NCBI GenBank assembly: GCA_033283165.1
Contig: JAWMQL010000004.1
Location: 310,001 to 374,000 of the forward strand
Source: JAWMQL01 sp033283165
Lineage (GTDB): Bacteria > Pseudomonadota > Gammaproteobacteria > Pseudomonadales > Halieaceae
Direction of reading: 5' to 3'
Length of the DNA stretch: 64,000 nt
The notes under the pieces were generated by a model. The model did no database searches. It was not told the origin of the DNA and worked only from the letters and a program-made list of their open reading frames with translations. The translations under genes were made by a program, and so were the position numbers. Below are positions 8,239-17,135 of the stretch, in pieces (position 1 is the stretch's first letter; the number at the start of each line of letters is the position of its first letter).

Positions 8239-10701
8239 CTACCAGTAGTAGTGCAGTTCCACCCCGTACATGCGCGGTGGCGTGATCGTCGCACCGCCCC
8301 AGCCCAGTGTATCGACGTTCGGATTGCCACCGTTCACAAAGTCCTTGTCCTGCAGGTTGGTGCCGTAAGCAGTGACCTGCCAGTTCGTGTCAGGCGATAT
8401 CCAGGTGAACCGCGCGCTCAGGTCTTCAATGTCGCCAAGCCATCCGCCCGTCACGCAGCTACCGCGATCGAAGCACTGCTCCACGTCCTTGATCAGGCTC
8501 CAGGAGACGCGCGGAATGAAGGTGCCGATGCTGGTCTCCAGATTGTACTGGGCAGCCACGTAATAGCTGGACTCTGGTATCCGCGGCAGCCGTTCGTCAG
8601 ACCGGTCCACCGGGCAGGATTCCACGGCACCGTCCAGGCCTGGCGTGCAGGCCGGATTACCGGTGTTCAGCTGGATTTGTTCATCCTCGAACTCATCGAT
8701 CTCGTCGTCGTTCCAGGTGGCGTTGATGGTCAATTGAAGGTTCTCGGTTGCCAGCAGCGTCGTTTCCAGTTCCAGCCCGGAAATGCTGGATTTCTTGGCA
8801 TTGATGGAGAGGGCCTGCACACCGTTGGTAAATGGATTCACGACCACGGCGGTCAGCTGGCGATTCTCGTAGTCCGTGTAGAACAGGGCCGCATTGATCC
8901 GCAGGCGCCGCTCCCAGGCGTCCAGCTTGAGGCCCAGCTCATAGTTGGTGACTTCCTCCGGCTTGAATGCTGCGGGACCGATAAGTCCCTGCCCGATCCC
9001 GCCGGAGAGAAAGCCGCGGCTGTAACTCAGGTAGGCGCTGCCGTTATTGATGAATCCCTCACCCTCGAACAGGTACTTGATGCTGAGGGAGGGCGTCCAT
9101 TCGTCATTGGAGACCGCGGTGTCCCGTTCCGGGAAGAAGGTGGGCTCAGCGAACTCCCAGGTCTGATTCAAGCTGTCTGGCGCGATCAGATACACGGAGG
9201 GAGGATTGATAGGCACGGCGAATGGTCCGGTGGTAATCGTCTCGGGAATGAAGGGCGCGACAGAAAAGTTAAATGATTCGCGTTCTTCGTCCGTATAGCG
9301 TAAGCCCGCCGTCAGCTCCCAGTTGTCGGCAAACGCCCAGTCGGCCTGCCCGAACACCGCCCAGGCGGTGTTCTTCGTTTCCAGTTCTTCCAGCGTGGAA
9401 GAGAGAAAGGTGACCACACCGTCGGGCCCCAGGTCGGCGGCGGTAAAAGGGCCGATGACATTGGCCCGGCTGTTTTCGCTTTCCTCTCGGAAGAAGAACG
9501 CACCCGCCTGCCAGTTGATGCTGCCATCCAGGGCCTCCCCCAGGACCTGGAATTCCTGGCTGTACTGGTCCGACTGGCGGCCATCGGCGTCCGGGAAACG
9601 GGTCCGGCTGCTCCCGAGCAGCGGTGCCCGGGTGGCATCGATATCTGCGTCGAACTGCACGTCCGTATTGCGCCAGGCTGTGATGCTCTTGAGACTGAGC
9701 GAATCGGTGATTTGCCAGTCGATGGTGGCCGAGACGCCGGTGGCATCGGACTCGTACTTGTCCGTTTCACCGGCAGCAATCTTGTAGGTGTCCAGGGCCT
9801 CGGACTCGTCACAAAGGGCGTCCCCGGACACGCCATAGGTTGCCTGGAGCAGGGGCTCGTTCAACACGGTATTCCAGCCAGGGTAACCGTCGACATTCTG
9901 GCATTTCTGGCCCCTTGCCAGCTGATCGATTTCGCTGTAATTCATGTTCAGGTCAACCGTCACCGCGTCACTGGCCAGCCAGCGCAGTTGGCCCTGGGCA
10001 GAGGTGCGGTCTTCGTCACTGTACTCCTCGCCATCAACAATATTTTTCATGTAGCCGTCCCGCTTGACCATTCCCGCGGAAAACCGGGTCAGGAGGGTAT
10101 CGCTGAGCGGAACGTTCAGGACACCCTGGACGTCCGTGCGGTCATAGTTGCCTAGCCGGGCCAAGATCTTGCCCCCGAACTCTTCCTGGGGGCGCACCGT
10201 GTTGAATAACACAGCACCGCCGGTAGTGTTCTTGCCGAACAGGGTACCCTGAGGCCCGCGCAGTACTTGCACGCTGGCCATGTCTACCATGTCCAGCAGT
10301 GCGCCGTCAGAGCGCGCTATGTAGACACCGTCCAGGTAGAGACCCACGCCGGAATCGATCTCCACACCGGCATTGCGCTGGCCCACCCCGCGGATGAAGA
10401 TACTGGCCACGCCGCTGTTGGCGCCGCTGCCGTTGGCAACGTCCATATTCGGCACCACCTGGCGGAAGTCCGCCAGGTTGGTAATCCCCACCTTCTCCAG
10501 GTCATCACCGGAAAATGCCGACACCGCCACCGGTGTCTCCTGCAGGGATTCCTGGCGCCTGCGGGCGGTCACGAGGATCTCTTCCAGCACCAGCTTTTCC
10601 TGGGCATGTGTGGGCGTCGGGTGGATACCACTGGTGGCCGCAACAGCGGCGGCGAACAGTGCGGGAAGGGCGTGCATGGAGCCAGTGTGATTTAATGACA
10701 T
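8239..10701 (-). CDS. TonB-dependent outer-membrane receptor
   Basis: Protein of 820 residues with an N-terminal signal peptide ending near THA. A TonB-box-like segment LEEILVTARRRQESLQ is followed by a plug domain (about 45-160; PVAVSAFSGDDLEKVGI, RGVGQRN, VLRGPQGTLFGKNTTGGAV). A long 22-strand barrel follows and ends in the aromatic GVELHYYW, as expected for BAM-dependent insertion. Of the type found in sphingomonads and marine gammaproteobacteria for import of hydrophobic substrates or iron complexes. The coupling to a P450 favours import of an organic substrate over siderophores, which is inference. It diverges from the MarR gene across a region with a strong inverted repeat. Confidence 0.92.
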   Translation of the reverse strand: MSLNHTGSMHALPALFAAAVAATSGIHPTPTHAQEKLVLEEILVTARRRQESLQETPVAVSAFSGDDLEKVGITNLADFRQVVPNMDVANGSGANSGVASIFIRGVGQRNAGVEIDSGVGLYLDGVYIARSDGALLDMVDMASVQVLRGPQGTLFGKNTTGGAVLFNTVRPQEEFGGKILARLGNYDRTDVQGVLNVPLSDTLLTRFSAGMVKRDGYMKNIVDGEEYSDEDRTSAQGQLRWLASDAVTVDLNMNYSEIDQLARGQKCQNVDGYPGWNTVLNEPLLQATYGVSGDALCDESEALDTYKIAAGETDKYESDATGVSATIDWQITDSLSLKSITAWRNTDVQFDADIDATRAPLLGSSRTRFPDADGRQSDQYSQEFQVLGEALDGSINWQAGAFFFREESENSRANVIGPFTAADLGPDGVVTFLSSTLEELETKNTAWAVFGQADWAFADNWELTAGLRYTDEERESFNFSVAPFIPETITTGPFAVPINPPSVYLIAPDSLNQTWEFAEPTFFPERDTAVSNDEWTPSLSIKYLFEGEGFINNGSAYLSYSRGFLSGGIGQGLIGPAAFKPEEVTNYELGLKLDAWERRLRINAALFYTDYENRQLTAVVVNPFTNGVQALSINAKKSSISGLELETTLLATENLQLTINATWNDDEIDEFEDEQIQLNTGNPACTPGLDGAVESCPVDRSDERLPRIPESSYYVAAQYNLETSIGTFIPRVSWSLIKDVEQCFDRGSCVTGGWLGDIEDLSARFTWISPDTNWQVTAYGTNLQDKDFVNGGNPNVDTLGWGGATITPPRMYGVELHYYW

Positions 10702-11039
10702 GATGTGTCTCCTCCGGGGAGAGAATGTAATAGTTATTGTCTACAACACACTACGTTGTCTGTTTGCCGGATCCGAACTGCGATGCCAGGTCCGTGAGTG
10801 AGGGTTCTTTCCCCTGTCTGTGCAAAGAATGGGGGACCGTATCCCTAAGCCTTTGGCATCACGAGCTTTAGATGGATCCTCAGCAAAAATATCATCTAGA
10901 GTTATAATCATTCTAGATGATTAAAAAGATTAGTCAAGTAGATTCGACCCGGGGGCTGAACAAGTGGTTTGAGGCTCTGAACTGGCAGTCTGGTGGCAGG
11001 TGAAACCCTATGATACGCAGATAGTATTTATCGGTTAGT
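10702..11039. promoter_or_regulatory. Divergent promoter with nested inverted repeats
   Basis: This 338-base AT-rich spacer lies between the TonB receptor and the MarR gene. At 10891-10900 and 10912-10921 it carries the arms ATCATCTAGA and TCTAGATGAT, a perfect 10-base inverted repeat with an 11-base spacer. Nested with it, TAATCAT-tctag-ATGATTA spans 10905-10923, the same half-sites as at 528-543. The density and symmetry suggest an operator bound by the adjacent MarR-type regulator. No gene is visible in the stretch. Confidence 0.6.
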
Positions 11040-11522
11040 ATGTGCATCTCGGACGCAATGGTATTAAAACTGGTGAGCGATTACGACGATGTGTGTTTTC
11101 TGATTGTTATGACCTTCGAGGATTACGAAAGGAGGGTCAATTATGAGTTTGAGGTCGCCAAATGGGAGACAAAGCGAATTAAAGACCGGCACCGTGCAGT
11201 ATTCACACACCTCGGTCGCTTTGGCGCCACGCGCAGCGTTGACCTCGCAAGGGCGATCGGTATTCGTCCGCAACCGATGATGAAACACGTGCACGAGTTG
11301 GAATCCCTGGGACTGATTTCCCGAAGACCCGATCCGACCGACGCACGTGCGAAGCTGATCGAGTTCACTGCTGCAGGCAAGCGCTTGCACAAACACTTCG
11401 TGGATGCGGCAGAGCGAGTGCGAGCTCAGTATCTTGAAATACTGGGCGAACGGAAACTGAATCAGTTAACGTCTGCACTCAAGCTGCTGAACAATGTGGA
11501 TGGCAAGGGAGAAGGCCGGTAA
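11040..11522 (+). CDS. MarR-type winged-helix transcriptional regulator
   Basis: Up to 160 residues. The start is uncertain: ATGs at 11040, 11058 and 11109 are all in frame and none has a strong ribosome binding site. The winged helix runs from about 50 to 115 in the longest form: RAVFTHLGRFGATRSVDLARAIGIRP is the recognition unit, HELESLGLISRRPDPTDARAKLIEFTAAG the wing and the usual MarR D-x-R motif. C-terminal helices would form the dimer interface. MarR regulators usually repress a divergent gene and respond to phenolic or lipophilic ligands. Here the divergent gene is the TonB receptor. Base composition is AT-richer than most of the window. Confidence 0.8.
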   Translation: MCISDAMVLKLVSDYDDVCFLIVMTFEDYERRVNYEFEVAKWETKRIKDRHRAVFTHLGRFGATRSVDLARAIGIRPQPMMKHVHELESLGLISRRPDPTDARAKLIEFTAAGKRLHKHFVDAAERVRAQYLEILGERKLNQLTSALKLLNNVDGKGEGR

Positions 11523-11704
11523 CTGCTGATGGCGTGGCCAAGGAAACTAACAGCGCGTTCCCGGTAGATGCCTCGGGCCTGATGTTCCTGGTGGGGGCTA
11601 TCCCCCAGTGAAGAGACCACTCCGAACGCAAGCTGATGTATATACTCCTGCCCGTCAGTCCACGTCAGCGAGAGAATACCGCCCTGAGCAAGCAGTCAAA
11701 CCCC

Positions 11705-11820
11705 GTGGGACGCGAAGAAGTCAAGCGAGCCCTGGTATAAGCGAGTATCGTGCTTTTTCAGAACGGGGCATCAAAGCGATGCCCATTCGTGACATAGCTC
11801 AACAAGCCCAATGCCGCTAG
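11705..11820 (+). pseudogene. TetR N-terminal helix-turn-helix remnant
   Basis: The 362-base gap between the MarR gene and sodB holds the relic of a TetR regulator. GTG at 11705 starts VGREEVKRALV, a TetR N-terminal helix, which meets a stop at 11738. A shifted frame continues with FSERGIKAMPIRDIAQQAQ, the classical TetR start of the helix-turn-helix, and stops at 11818. The recognition helix and ligand domain are missing. Nothing else in 11523-11884 is recognisable. Confidence 0.6.
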
Positions 11821-11884
11821 TAGCGAAATGGCCGGCTAAAGTCCCCGACGTGTTGCACGCGGTCCATGAGCGCTGACGTTTCGA

Positions 11885-12496
11885 TCAGGCCGCGTGTCGT
11901 TCGCTGTGGGCAGCGGCCAGGTTTTCCGACACGAATTGCCAGTTAAGCAGTTTCCAGAAGGCCTCGATGTAATCCTCCCGGCTGTTGCGATGGTCCAGGT
12001 AGTAGGCGTGCTCCCAGATGTCGAGGGTCATCAGCACGGTCACGCCCGGATCTCGCACCGGTGTGTCGGCATCAGAGGTGTTCACTATCGACAGGTCGCC
12101 GGATGCGTCGACGATCAGCCAGGTCCAGCCGGAGCCGAAGTTTCCGCTCGCGGCGTCGGCGAACTGTTGTTTGAACTTTTCCAGGGAGCCAAATTTTTTC
12201 TCCAGTGCCTCGTGCAGCCTGTTAGATGGTGCGGTGGACTTGTTGGCCGGACACAGGCAATGCCAGAAGAAGTCGTGATTCCAGACCTGGGCGGCATTGT
12301 TGAAGGTATCGCCCTCAGTTGAGCGAATCAGTTCCAGCAATGACTTATCCTGGGGGCCGTCTTCCTCGATGGCGCTGTTCAATTTGTCAACATAGCCGGC
12401 GTGGTGCTTGCCGTAGTGGTAGTCCAGGGTCTCCTGCGACATGTGGGGTTCTAGTGCATCCCGGGCAAAGGGCAGGTCGGGTAGTTCAAATGACAT
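11885..12496 (-). CDS. sodB: Iron superoxide dismutase
   Basis: Protein of 203 residues from ATG 12496, with GGAGG seven bases upstream; a longer in-frame extension to 12586 is not needed. Metal ligands are visible: His27 in DYHYGKHHAGYV, a His in AAQVWNHDFFW, and the Asp and His of LDIWEHAYYLDH. The AQVWNHDFFW and FGSGWTWLI patterns are typical of iron rather than manganese enzymes. It dismutates superoxide in the cytoplasm. It is monocistronic, convergent with nothing upstream, and lies between two gene relics. Confidence 0.93.
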   Translation of the reverse strand: MSFELPDLPFARDALEPHMSQETLDYHYGKHHAGYVDKLNSAIEEDGPQDKSLLELIRSTEGDTFNNAAQVWNHDFFWHCLCPANKSTAPSNRLHEALEKKFGSLEKFKQQFADAASGNFGSGWTWLIVDASGDLSIVNTSDADTPVRDPGVTVLMTLDIWEHAYYLDHRNSREDYIEAFWKLLNWQFVSENLAAAHSERHAA

Positions 12497-12805
12497 GGTG
12501 TCCTCCGGATGTTTGATGGGTTGATGGCTCATATATAGCGTTGCAATAGTTGTGCCAACGTTAGTTGCCCCACAAATGGCAGGCATTCAGCACTAAGCGG
12601 TCTGTCCCGTGAAATAATTGCAACGTTTGATAAAGAATTTACAAACCCGGGTGGCAACCTATGATGCATCACTGCGTGAATGGTCGGCCGACCCCTCGCT
12701 GCCGATGAGCTGTGCTGTTAGCCACTGATTCCATCCGTCAGATCGACGGACTGACGGGCCAATTCAGGGGTATTATTGGCCTCACCTTGCCCCGTGTTCC
12801 CGGGT

Positions 12806-12930
12806 TTGGCCCGTCGGGCAGATTTCCTGGTACTCGACCAAAATCCCCTGGAAACCCATTACAATGCACAGTACATTTTACGGTTCGCCGAACAGGGCGA
12901 GGATTTGGACCGGCAGGTAACAAAACAGGA
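12806..12930 (+). pseudogene. Amidohydrolase C-terminal remnant
   Basis: Within the 447-base gap between sodB and ilvE, one frame reads RRADFLVLDQNPLE. This is the hallmark C-terminal strand of imidazolonepropionase-like amidohydrolases (G-K-x-ADxVVLDxNPL). It continues as a degraded QYIL..GE.LDRQ segment resembling their YVMxxGxLYDxxTLD tail. No catalytic part remains. The open frame reads into ilvE, but ilvE starts later. The gap also has a hairpin CCGTCAG/CTGACGG at 12735-12757. The upstream part of the gap should hold the sodB promoter. Confidence 0.4.
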
Positions 12931-12943
12931 AACAGAGTTGAGC

Positions 12944-14011
12944 ATGACCATCGCAATCAAGGCGCTCCCGGAAGCGGAGTGCGGGCGCTGCCCGGAAAAA
13001 TATTCCTTCGGCACCGTTTTCTCGGATCATATGTTTACCCAGCTATACGATGCGGGCCAGGGCTGGCACGATGCGCAGATTCACTCCTTCGGGAACCTGT
13101 CCCTGCACCCGGCTGCCGCGGTGCTGCACTACAGCCAGGAAATATTCGAAGGCCTGAAGGCCTACCGGCGCAAGGACGGCGGCATCAACCTGTTCCGCCC
13201 CGAGGCCAATGCCGAGCGTTTCAACCGCTCCGCCCGGCGCATGGTGATGCCGGAGGTCGACGTGGCGTTTCATGTCGATGCCATGAAGCAGCTGGTCCAC
13301 CTGGACGGGGCCTGGGTGCCCGGTGACGAGGGCTCATCGCTCTACATACGCCCCACCATGATCGCGACCACCCCCAAGCTCGGCCTGGGCGCCGCGCTCA
13401 GCTACCTGCATTTCATCATCACCGGCCCGGCTGGCCCATACTACCCCCAGGGCTTCAACCCGGTGTCGGTGTACGTCTCGCACGAATACCGTCGGGCAGT
13501 GAAGGGCGGGGTAGGGGAGGCCAAGACCGGCGGTAACTACGCCGCCAGCCTCTACGTGAGCGAAGCGGCGGCGAAACAGGGTTACACCCAGGTGCTGTGG
13601 CTGGATGCGATGGAGGGCCGTCATGTCGAGGAAGTGGGCGCCATGAACATCTGCTTCGTCTACGACGGCGACCTGATCAAGACGCCGACCCTGAGCGGGT
13701 CCATATTGCCGGGCATTACCCGGGATTCCCTGCTCAAACTGGCGCCGACCCTCGGCTACGAGGTGGAGGAGGCCCGCCTGGACATCCACGAGATCCTGGC
13801 CGATATCGCCAGTGGCAGGATCACCGAGGTGTTCGGCTGCGGCACCGCCGCGGTGGTCTCGCCGGTGGGCCTGATTGCGATGCAGGACAAGGAATACGAG
13901 ATCAACGGTGGCGAGACCGGCCCGGTGGCCAGGCGTCTGTTCGACAAGCTGATGGCCATCCAGTACGGCGATGCCGAGGACCCCTTCGGCTGGGTGGTCC
14001 CGGTAGACTAG
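12944..14011 (+). CDS. ilvE: Branched-chain amino acid aminotransferase
   Basis: Class IV PLP aminotransferase of 355 residues, the type II (BAT-like) branch. I chose ATG at 12944, where family similarity begins; the longer frame from 12776 carries an unrelated remnant. The PLP lysine is Lys194 in GEAKTGGNYAASL. Other family signatures are SQEIFEGLKAYR, LYIRPTMIAT and the C-terminal GCGTAAVVSPVG phosphate-binding loop. It converts branched 2-oxo acids and glutamate to Val, Leu and Ile. It is followed 74 bases later by ilvB, so the two probably form a valine/isoleucine biosynthetic unit. Confidence 0.93.
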   Translation: MTIAIKALPEAECGRCPEKYSFGTVFSDHMFTQLYDAGQGWHDAQIHSFGNLSLHPAAAVLHYSQEIFEGLKAYRRKDGGINLFRPEANAERFNRSARRMVMPEVDVAFHVDAMKQLVHLDGAWVPGDEGSSLYIRPTMIATTPKLGLGAALSYLHFIITGPAGPYYPQGFNPVSVYVSHEYRRAVKGGVGEAKTGGNYAASLYVSEAAAKQGYTQVLWLDAMEGRHVEEVGAMNICFVYDGDLIKTPTLSGSILPGITRDSLLKLAPTLGYEVEEARLDIHEILADIASGRITEVFGCGTAAVVSPVGLIAMQDKEYEINGGETGPVARRLFDKLMAIQYGDAEDPFGWVVPVD

Positions 14012-14085
14012 GCCCTGGCCGGGAGCATCACGACTCAGGAGTGGGCTGCTCGCGAGAAGCGTTCTGCGGTTAGGGGGCAGGCCTT

Positions 14086-15942
14086 ATGAACAGCGACAAT
14101 ATCACCTACGCCGACAAGAGCACGGTTTCCGGCGGTAGTCTGGACGAGATCCGCGCCGGGCAGCGCGAGGTCGCCCGCCGCGGGGCTGAGTTGCTGGCGA
14201 TGGCCCTGGTGGCCGAGGGGGTGGATACCCTGTTCGGTTACCCCGGCGGCGCCAACCTGGAAATCTTCGACGTGCTGCCGCGCTACGACATCCGCTGTAT
14301 CCGGACCGAGCACGAGCAGGGCGCGGTGCATGCCGCCCAGGGCTATGCCCGGGCCACCGGGCGGACCGGGGTCTGTCTCGCCACCTCTGGCCCGGGCGCG
14401 ACCAACCTGGTGACGGGCATCGCCGATGCCAACAGCGATTCCACCCCGATCGTCGCCATCACCGGCAATGTGCCCTCCCAACTGCTCGGTAAGAATGCGT
14501 TCCAGGAAGTCGATATCGTCGGTATCACCGAGCCCATTACCAAGAAGAATTACCTGGTCAAAAAGGTTACGGATATTCCCGAGGTGGTACGCGAGGCCTT
14601 CGCGCTCGCCGGTAGTAACCGCCCCGGGCCGGTACTGATCGATATTCCCAAGGACGTCCAGCAGCACTATCCACGGGACCCGGAAGGGAACTACGTCGCG
14701 CCACGGATACCCGCGGTGGTGGAATTGCCAGAGCCGGAGATGGGCGGTCTGACCGACAACCAGCTGGAAGAGGCCTGCCGCCTGATCCGGGAAGCGGAGC
14801 GGCCGGTGATCTACGCCGGCGGCGGCATAGTCTCCAGCAACACGCCGGAATTGCTGTTGCAGCTGGCGGAGAAGCTGCAGTGCCCGGTGACCACCACGCT
14901 CATGGGCCACGGCAGCTTCCCCCCGGACCACCCGTTGGCCCTGCACAGCCTGGGCATGCACGGCGCGAAGTATGCCAATGTCGCCATCAACGAGGCGGAC
15001 CTGGTGCTGGCCCTGGGGGTGCGCTTCGACGACCGGGTGACCGGCAACGTGCAGCGATTCATCGCCGAGGGCAAGGTCATCCACATCGATGTCGACCGCA
15101 ACGAGCTCAACAAGAACAAGGTGGTGACGCTGCCTATTTGTGCCGATGTGAAAACGGCGCTGGAGCAACTCCTGGGCTGTGCTGCCTGTGGCGATCACGG
15201 CGCGTGGCTTGAGTACCTCGCCGGCCTGCGCGAGCAGTACCCCTTCGAGGTACCGGAGGCGGCGGCCATCAGCCCCCAGTTCGCCATTCGACTGCTCAGT
15301 GAGCTGACCGAGGGCGAGGCCATCGTCAGCCTGGGGGTGGGCCAGCACCAGATGTGGGCCATGCAGCACTACCGTTCCACGCGGACCCGTTCGTTCCTGT
15401 CCAGCTCGGGTTTTGGCACCATGGGCTATGGCCTGCCCGCGGCCATCGGCGCCAAGGTGGCTTGCCCGGAGCGGCTGGTGATCGATATCGACGGCGACGG
15501 TTCCCTGAACATGACCATCCACGAACTGGCCACCTGCCGGCGTTATGGTATAGGCGTGAAGATCGTCGTAATCAACAACCAGTGGCTAGGCATGGTGCGC
15601 CAGTGGCAGGACATGATCTACAACGGCCACCGGGCGGACTCGGGCATGGCGGATCCCATGGTGGTGAAACCGGCGGACGAGCGGGACATCTACCCGGACT
15701 TTCCCGCGATCGCCGCTGGGTACCGGGTCAAGGCCGAGCGGGTGAGCCGGCCGCAGGACCTCGCCGCCGCCTTCGGGCGCCTGTTGGCGGACCCCGGCGA
15801 GCCCTACCTGCTGGACGTCATTGTGGAGGCGGAAGAGAACGTCTACCCGATGATTCCCGCCGGCGGCAGCTACCGGGACATCATCATGAACGCCGGGGAC
15901 CTGGCGAAATTGTCCCGACAGACCCAGGGGTCCAATGTCTGA
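14086..15942 (+). CDS. ilvB: Acetolactate synthase large subunit
   Basis: ThDP-dependent enzyme of 618 residues. After a 30-residue N-terminal extension come the PYR domain with the cofactor-activating Glu75 (RTEHEQGAVHAAQGYARATG), the central FAD domain (ALGVRFDDRVTGN), and the PP domain with the GDG...N magnesium motif (DIDGDGSLNM...VVINNQWLGMVRQW). QWLGMVRQWQ is characteristic of true acetohydroxyacid synthases. It condenses pyruvate with pyruvate or 2-oxobutyrate. No regulatory small subunit (ilvN/ilvH) follows; the next gene is convergent, so the subunit must be encoded elsewhere or be absent. Confidence 0.93.
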   Translation: MNSDNITYADKSTVSGGSLDEIRAGQREVARRGAELLAMALVAEGVDTLFGYPGGANLEIFDVLPRYDIRCIRTEHEQGAVHAAQGYARATGRTGVCLATSGPGATNLVTGIADANSDSTPIVAITGNVPSQLLGKNAFQEVDIVGITEPITKKNYLVKKVTDIPEVVREAFALAGSNRPGPVLIDIPKDVQQHYPRDPEGNYVAPRIPAVVELPEPEMGGLTDNQLEEACRLIREAERPVIYAGGGIVSSNTPELLLQLAEKLQCPVTTTLMGHGSFPPDHPLALHSLGMHGAKYANVAINEADLVLALGVRFDDRVTGNVQRFIAEGKVIHIDVDRNELNKNKVVTLPICADVKTALEQLLGCAACGDHGAWLEYLAGLREQYPFEVPEAAAISPQFAIRLLSELTEGEAIVSLGVGQHQMWAMQHYRSTRTRSFLSSSGFGTMGYGLPAAIGAKVACPERLVIDIDGDGSLNMTIHELATCRRYGIGVKIVVINNQWLGMVRQWQDMIYNGHRADSGMADPMVVKPADERDIYPDFPAIAAGYRVKAERVSRPQDLAAAFGRLLADPGEPYLLDVIVEAEENVYPMIPAGGSYRDIIMNAGDLAKLSRQTQGSNV

Positions 15943-15964
15943 AGCCTGAACAGTGCCGCCGGGT

Positions 15965-16870
15965 TCACCGCGCCAGCAGGTAATCCAGTGCGCCGGTCAC
16001 CGCGGCCACCTGGGCCTGGATGCAGTTTTCCGCATCGACCCGTTCACTGTCGGGATATACCTCGGTGGTGGTGCGCAGGGGAGCACCGGTCAGGCCCATG
16101 CACAGGCCGAGCCTGCCCGCCGCGTAGTTGATCACACCGGGTTGTGCCAGTGGTTCCCCGATCAGGCCGCCGCTGTCATCGGCGGGGGCGATGTGGGTGA
16201 CCTGCGCCACTGACTCAATGATCGCCCGCTGGAAGTCCGGTGCCGGGCATTCCGAATCGGCCACCAGGTAGAAGCCATCGGGAATGTCCCAGATGGCATG
16301 TTCGACCGCATCGCGCGCGGCCAGGGCGGGCCGAAATTCCGAGTTATCGGTGTCGGTGGTCTCGTGCAGGTCGATGTGCAGGTCGAAGGCGCACTCCAGG
16401 GCGGCGACATACTGCATCAGCGCCCCTGCCTCGGGGGCGGGGCTGGCTGCCCGAAAGGCGCGATTCGGGTCCACAGCCTCCGGGTTCCAGCGATTGATGG
16501 TCTCATAGCCCCAGGGACTGACAGCGGGAGCGACCAGCAGGTTGCAATGTTGCGCGTAGCGCTCCGCCTCGGTAGCCAGGAATCGCAGGGCGCCGTGTAC
16601 GCCGCTGGTCTCGTAGCCGTGCACACCGCCGGTGACCAGCACGAAGGGTTTCTCCCGGTCCCAGTCCGGGTTGCGCAGGGCCAGCAGGGGATAACGATCG
16701 GGATCCGATGGCAGCGCGCCATAGTGTTCGACCCGGAAGCGGGCGCGCAGGGCATCGATCCGGTCAAGGACATCATCGCGGTAGGAACGCTTCACTATTT
16801 GTCGCGACAACCACTCGGCTTTCTCGGGCGCGCCCCAGGGCCGGCCCGGGGTGCCAATGGGATAACTCAT
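15965..16870 (-). CDS. M14-family zinc carboxypeptidase-like protein
   Basis: Protein of 301 residues, no signal peptide. The zinc site HxxE is GGVHGYET (His84, Glu87) and the third ligand is in FDLHIDLHETTD. DPNRAF matches the substrate-binding Asn-Arg pair of M14 enzymes, and TTTEVYPD near the C-terminus supplies the candidate catalytic Glu. Such proteins hydrolyse C-terminal amino acids, N-acyl amino acids or cell-wall peptides; which one is unknown. It ends 22 bases from the ilvB stop on the opposite strand. Confidence 0.8.
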   Translation of the reverse strand: MSYPIGTPGRPWGAPEKAEWLSRQIVKRSYRDDVLDRIDALRARFRVEHYGALPSDPDRYPLLALRNPDWDREKPFVLVTGGVHGYETSGVHGALRFLATEAERYAQHCNLLVAPAVSPWGYETINRWNPEAVDPNRAFRAASPAPEAGALMQYVAALECAFDLHIDLHETTDTDNSEFRPALAARDAVEHAIWDIPDGFYLVADSECPAPDFQRAIIESVAQVTHIAPADDSGGLIGEPLAQPGVINYAAGRLGLCMGLTGAPLRTTTEVYPDSERVDAENCIQAQVAAVTGALDYLLAR

Positions 16871-16905
16871 GTTGTCAATCCTCCCCGCTGCGTTGGTGCG
16901 AGTGT

Positions 16906-17052
16906 TCAGGGTGCCTGCGCGCGGTAAATCCGCTGTTGCCGCGCCACCTGGTCGGCGTTGCGCCGCAACAGGTTGGCGAATTCGGGGTGATCCCGCAGCT
17001 CGGCGAATACCGGTTGTTTCTCCTCACCGTAAATAGCCCAAGCGACGATCAT
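16906..17052 (-). other. Small ORF, possible C-terminal gene fragment
   Basis: A 48-residue frame from ATG 17052, preceded by AAGGTG at short spacing, ends 35 bases before the M14 peptidase start. Its sequence (VFAELRDHPEFANLLRRNADQVARQQ) resembles the tail seen in TPR-type regulators, in which an Arg-Asp-Pro-Glu-Phe helix ends the protein. It could be a small gene or the tail of a lost one. I cannot assign a function. Confidence 0.25.
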
Positions 17053-17135
17053 AGCACCTTGGACTCCAAATGCATTGCGTGACCCAACCTGCCGATGATC
17101 AGTCAGCGGTTTGACCAAACGCGCTTAAGATGTGG

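Noticed and set aside
12735..12757. Hairpin CCGTCAG/CTGACGG as an attenuator for ilvE
   Set aside because: No leader peptide rich in branched-chain codons and no T-run are visible.
12776..12943. Upstream extension of ilvE
   Set aside because: The extra 56 codons carry an amidohydrolase-like scar and are absent from the aminotransferase family; start at 12944 is preferred.
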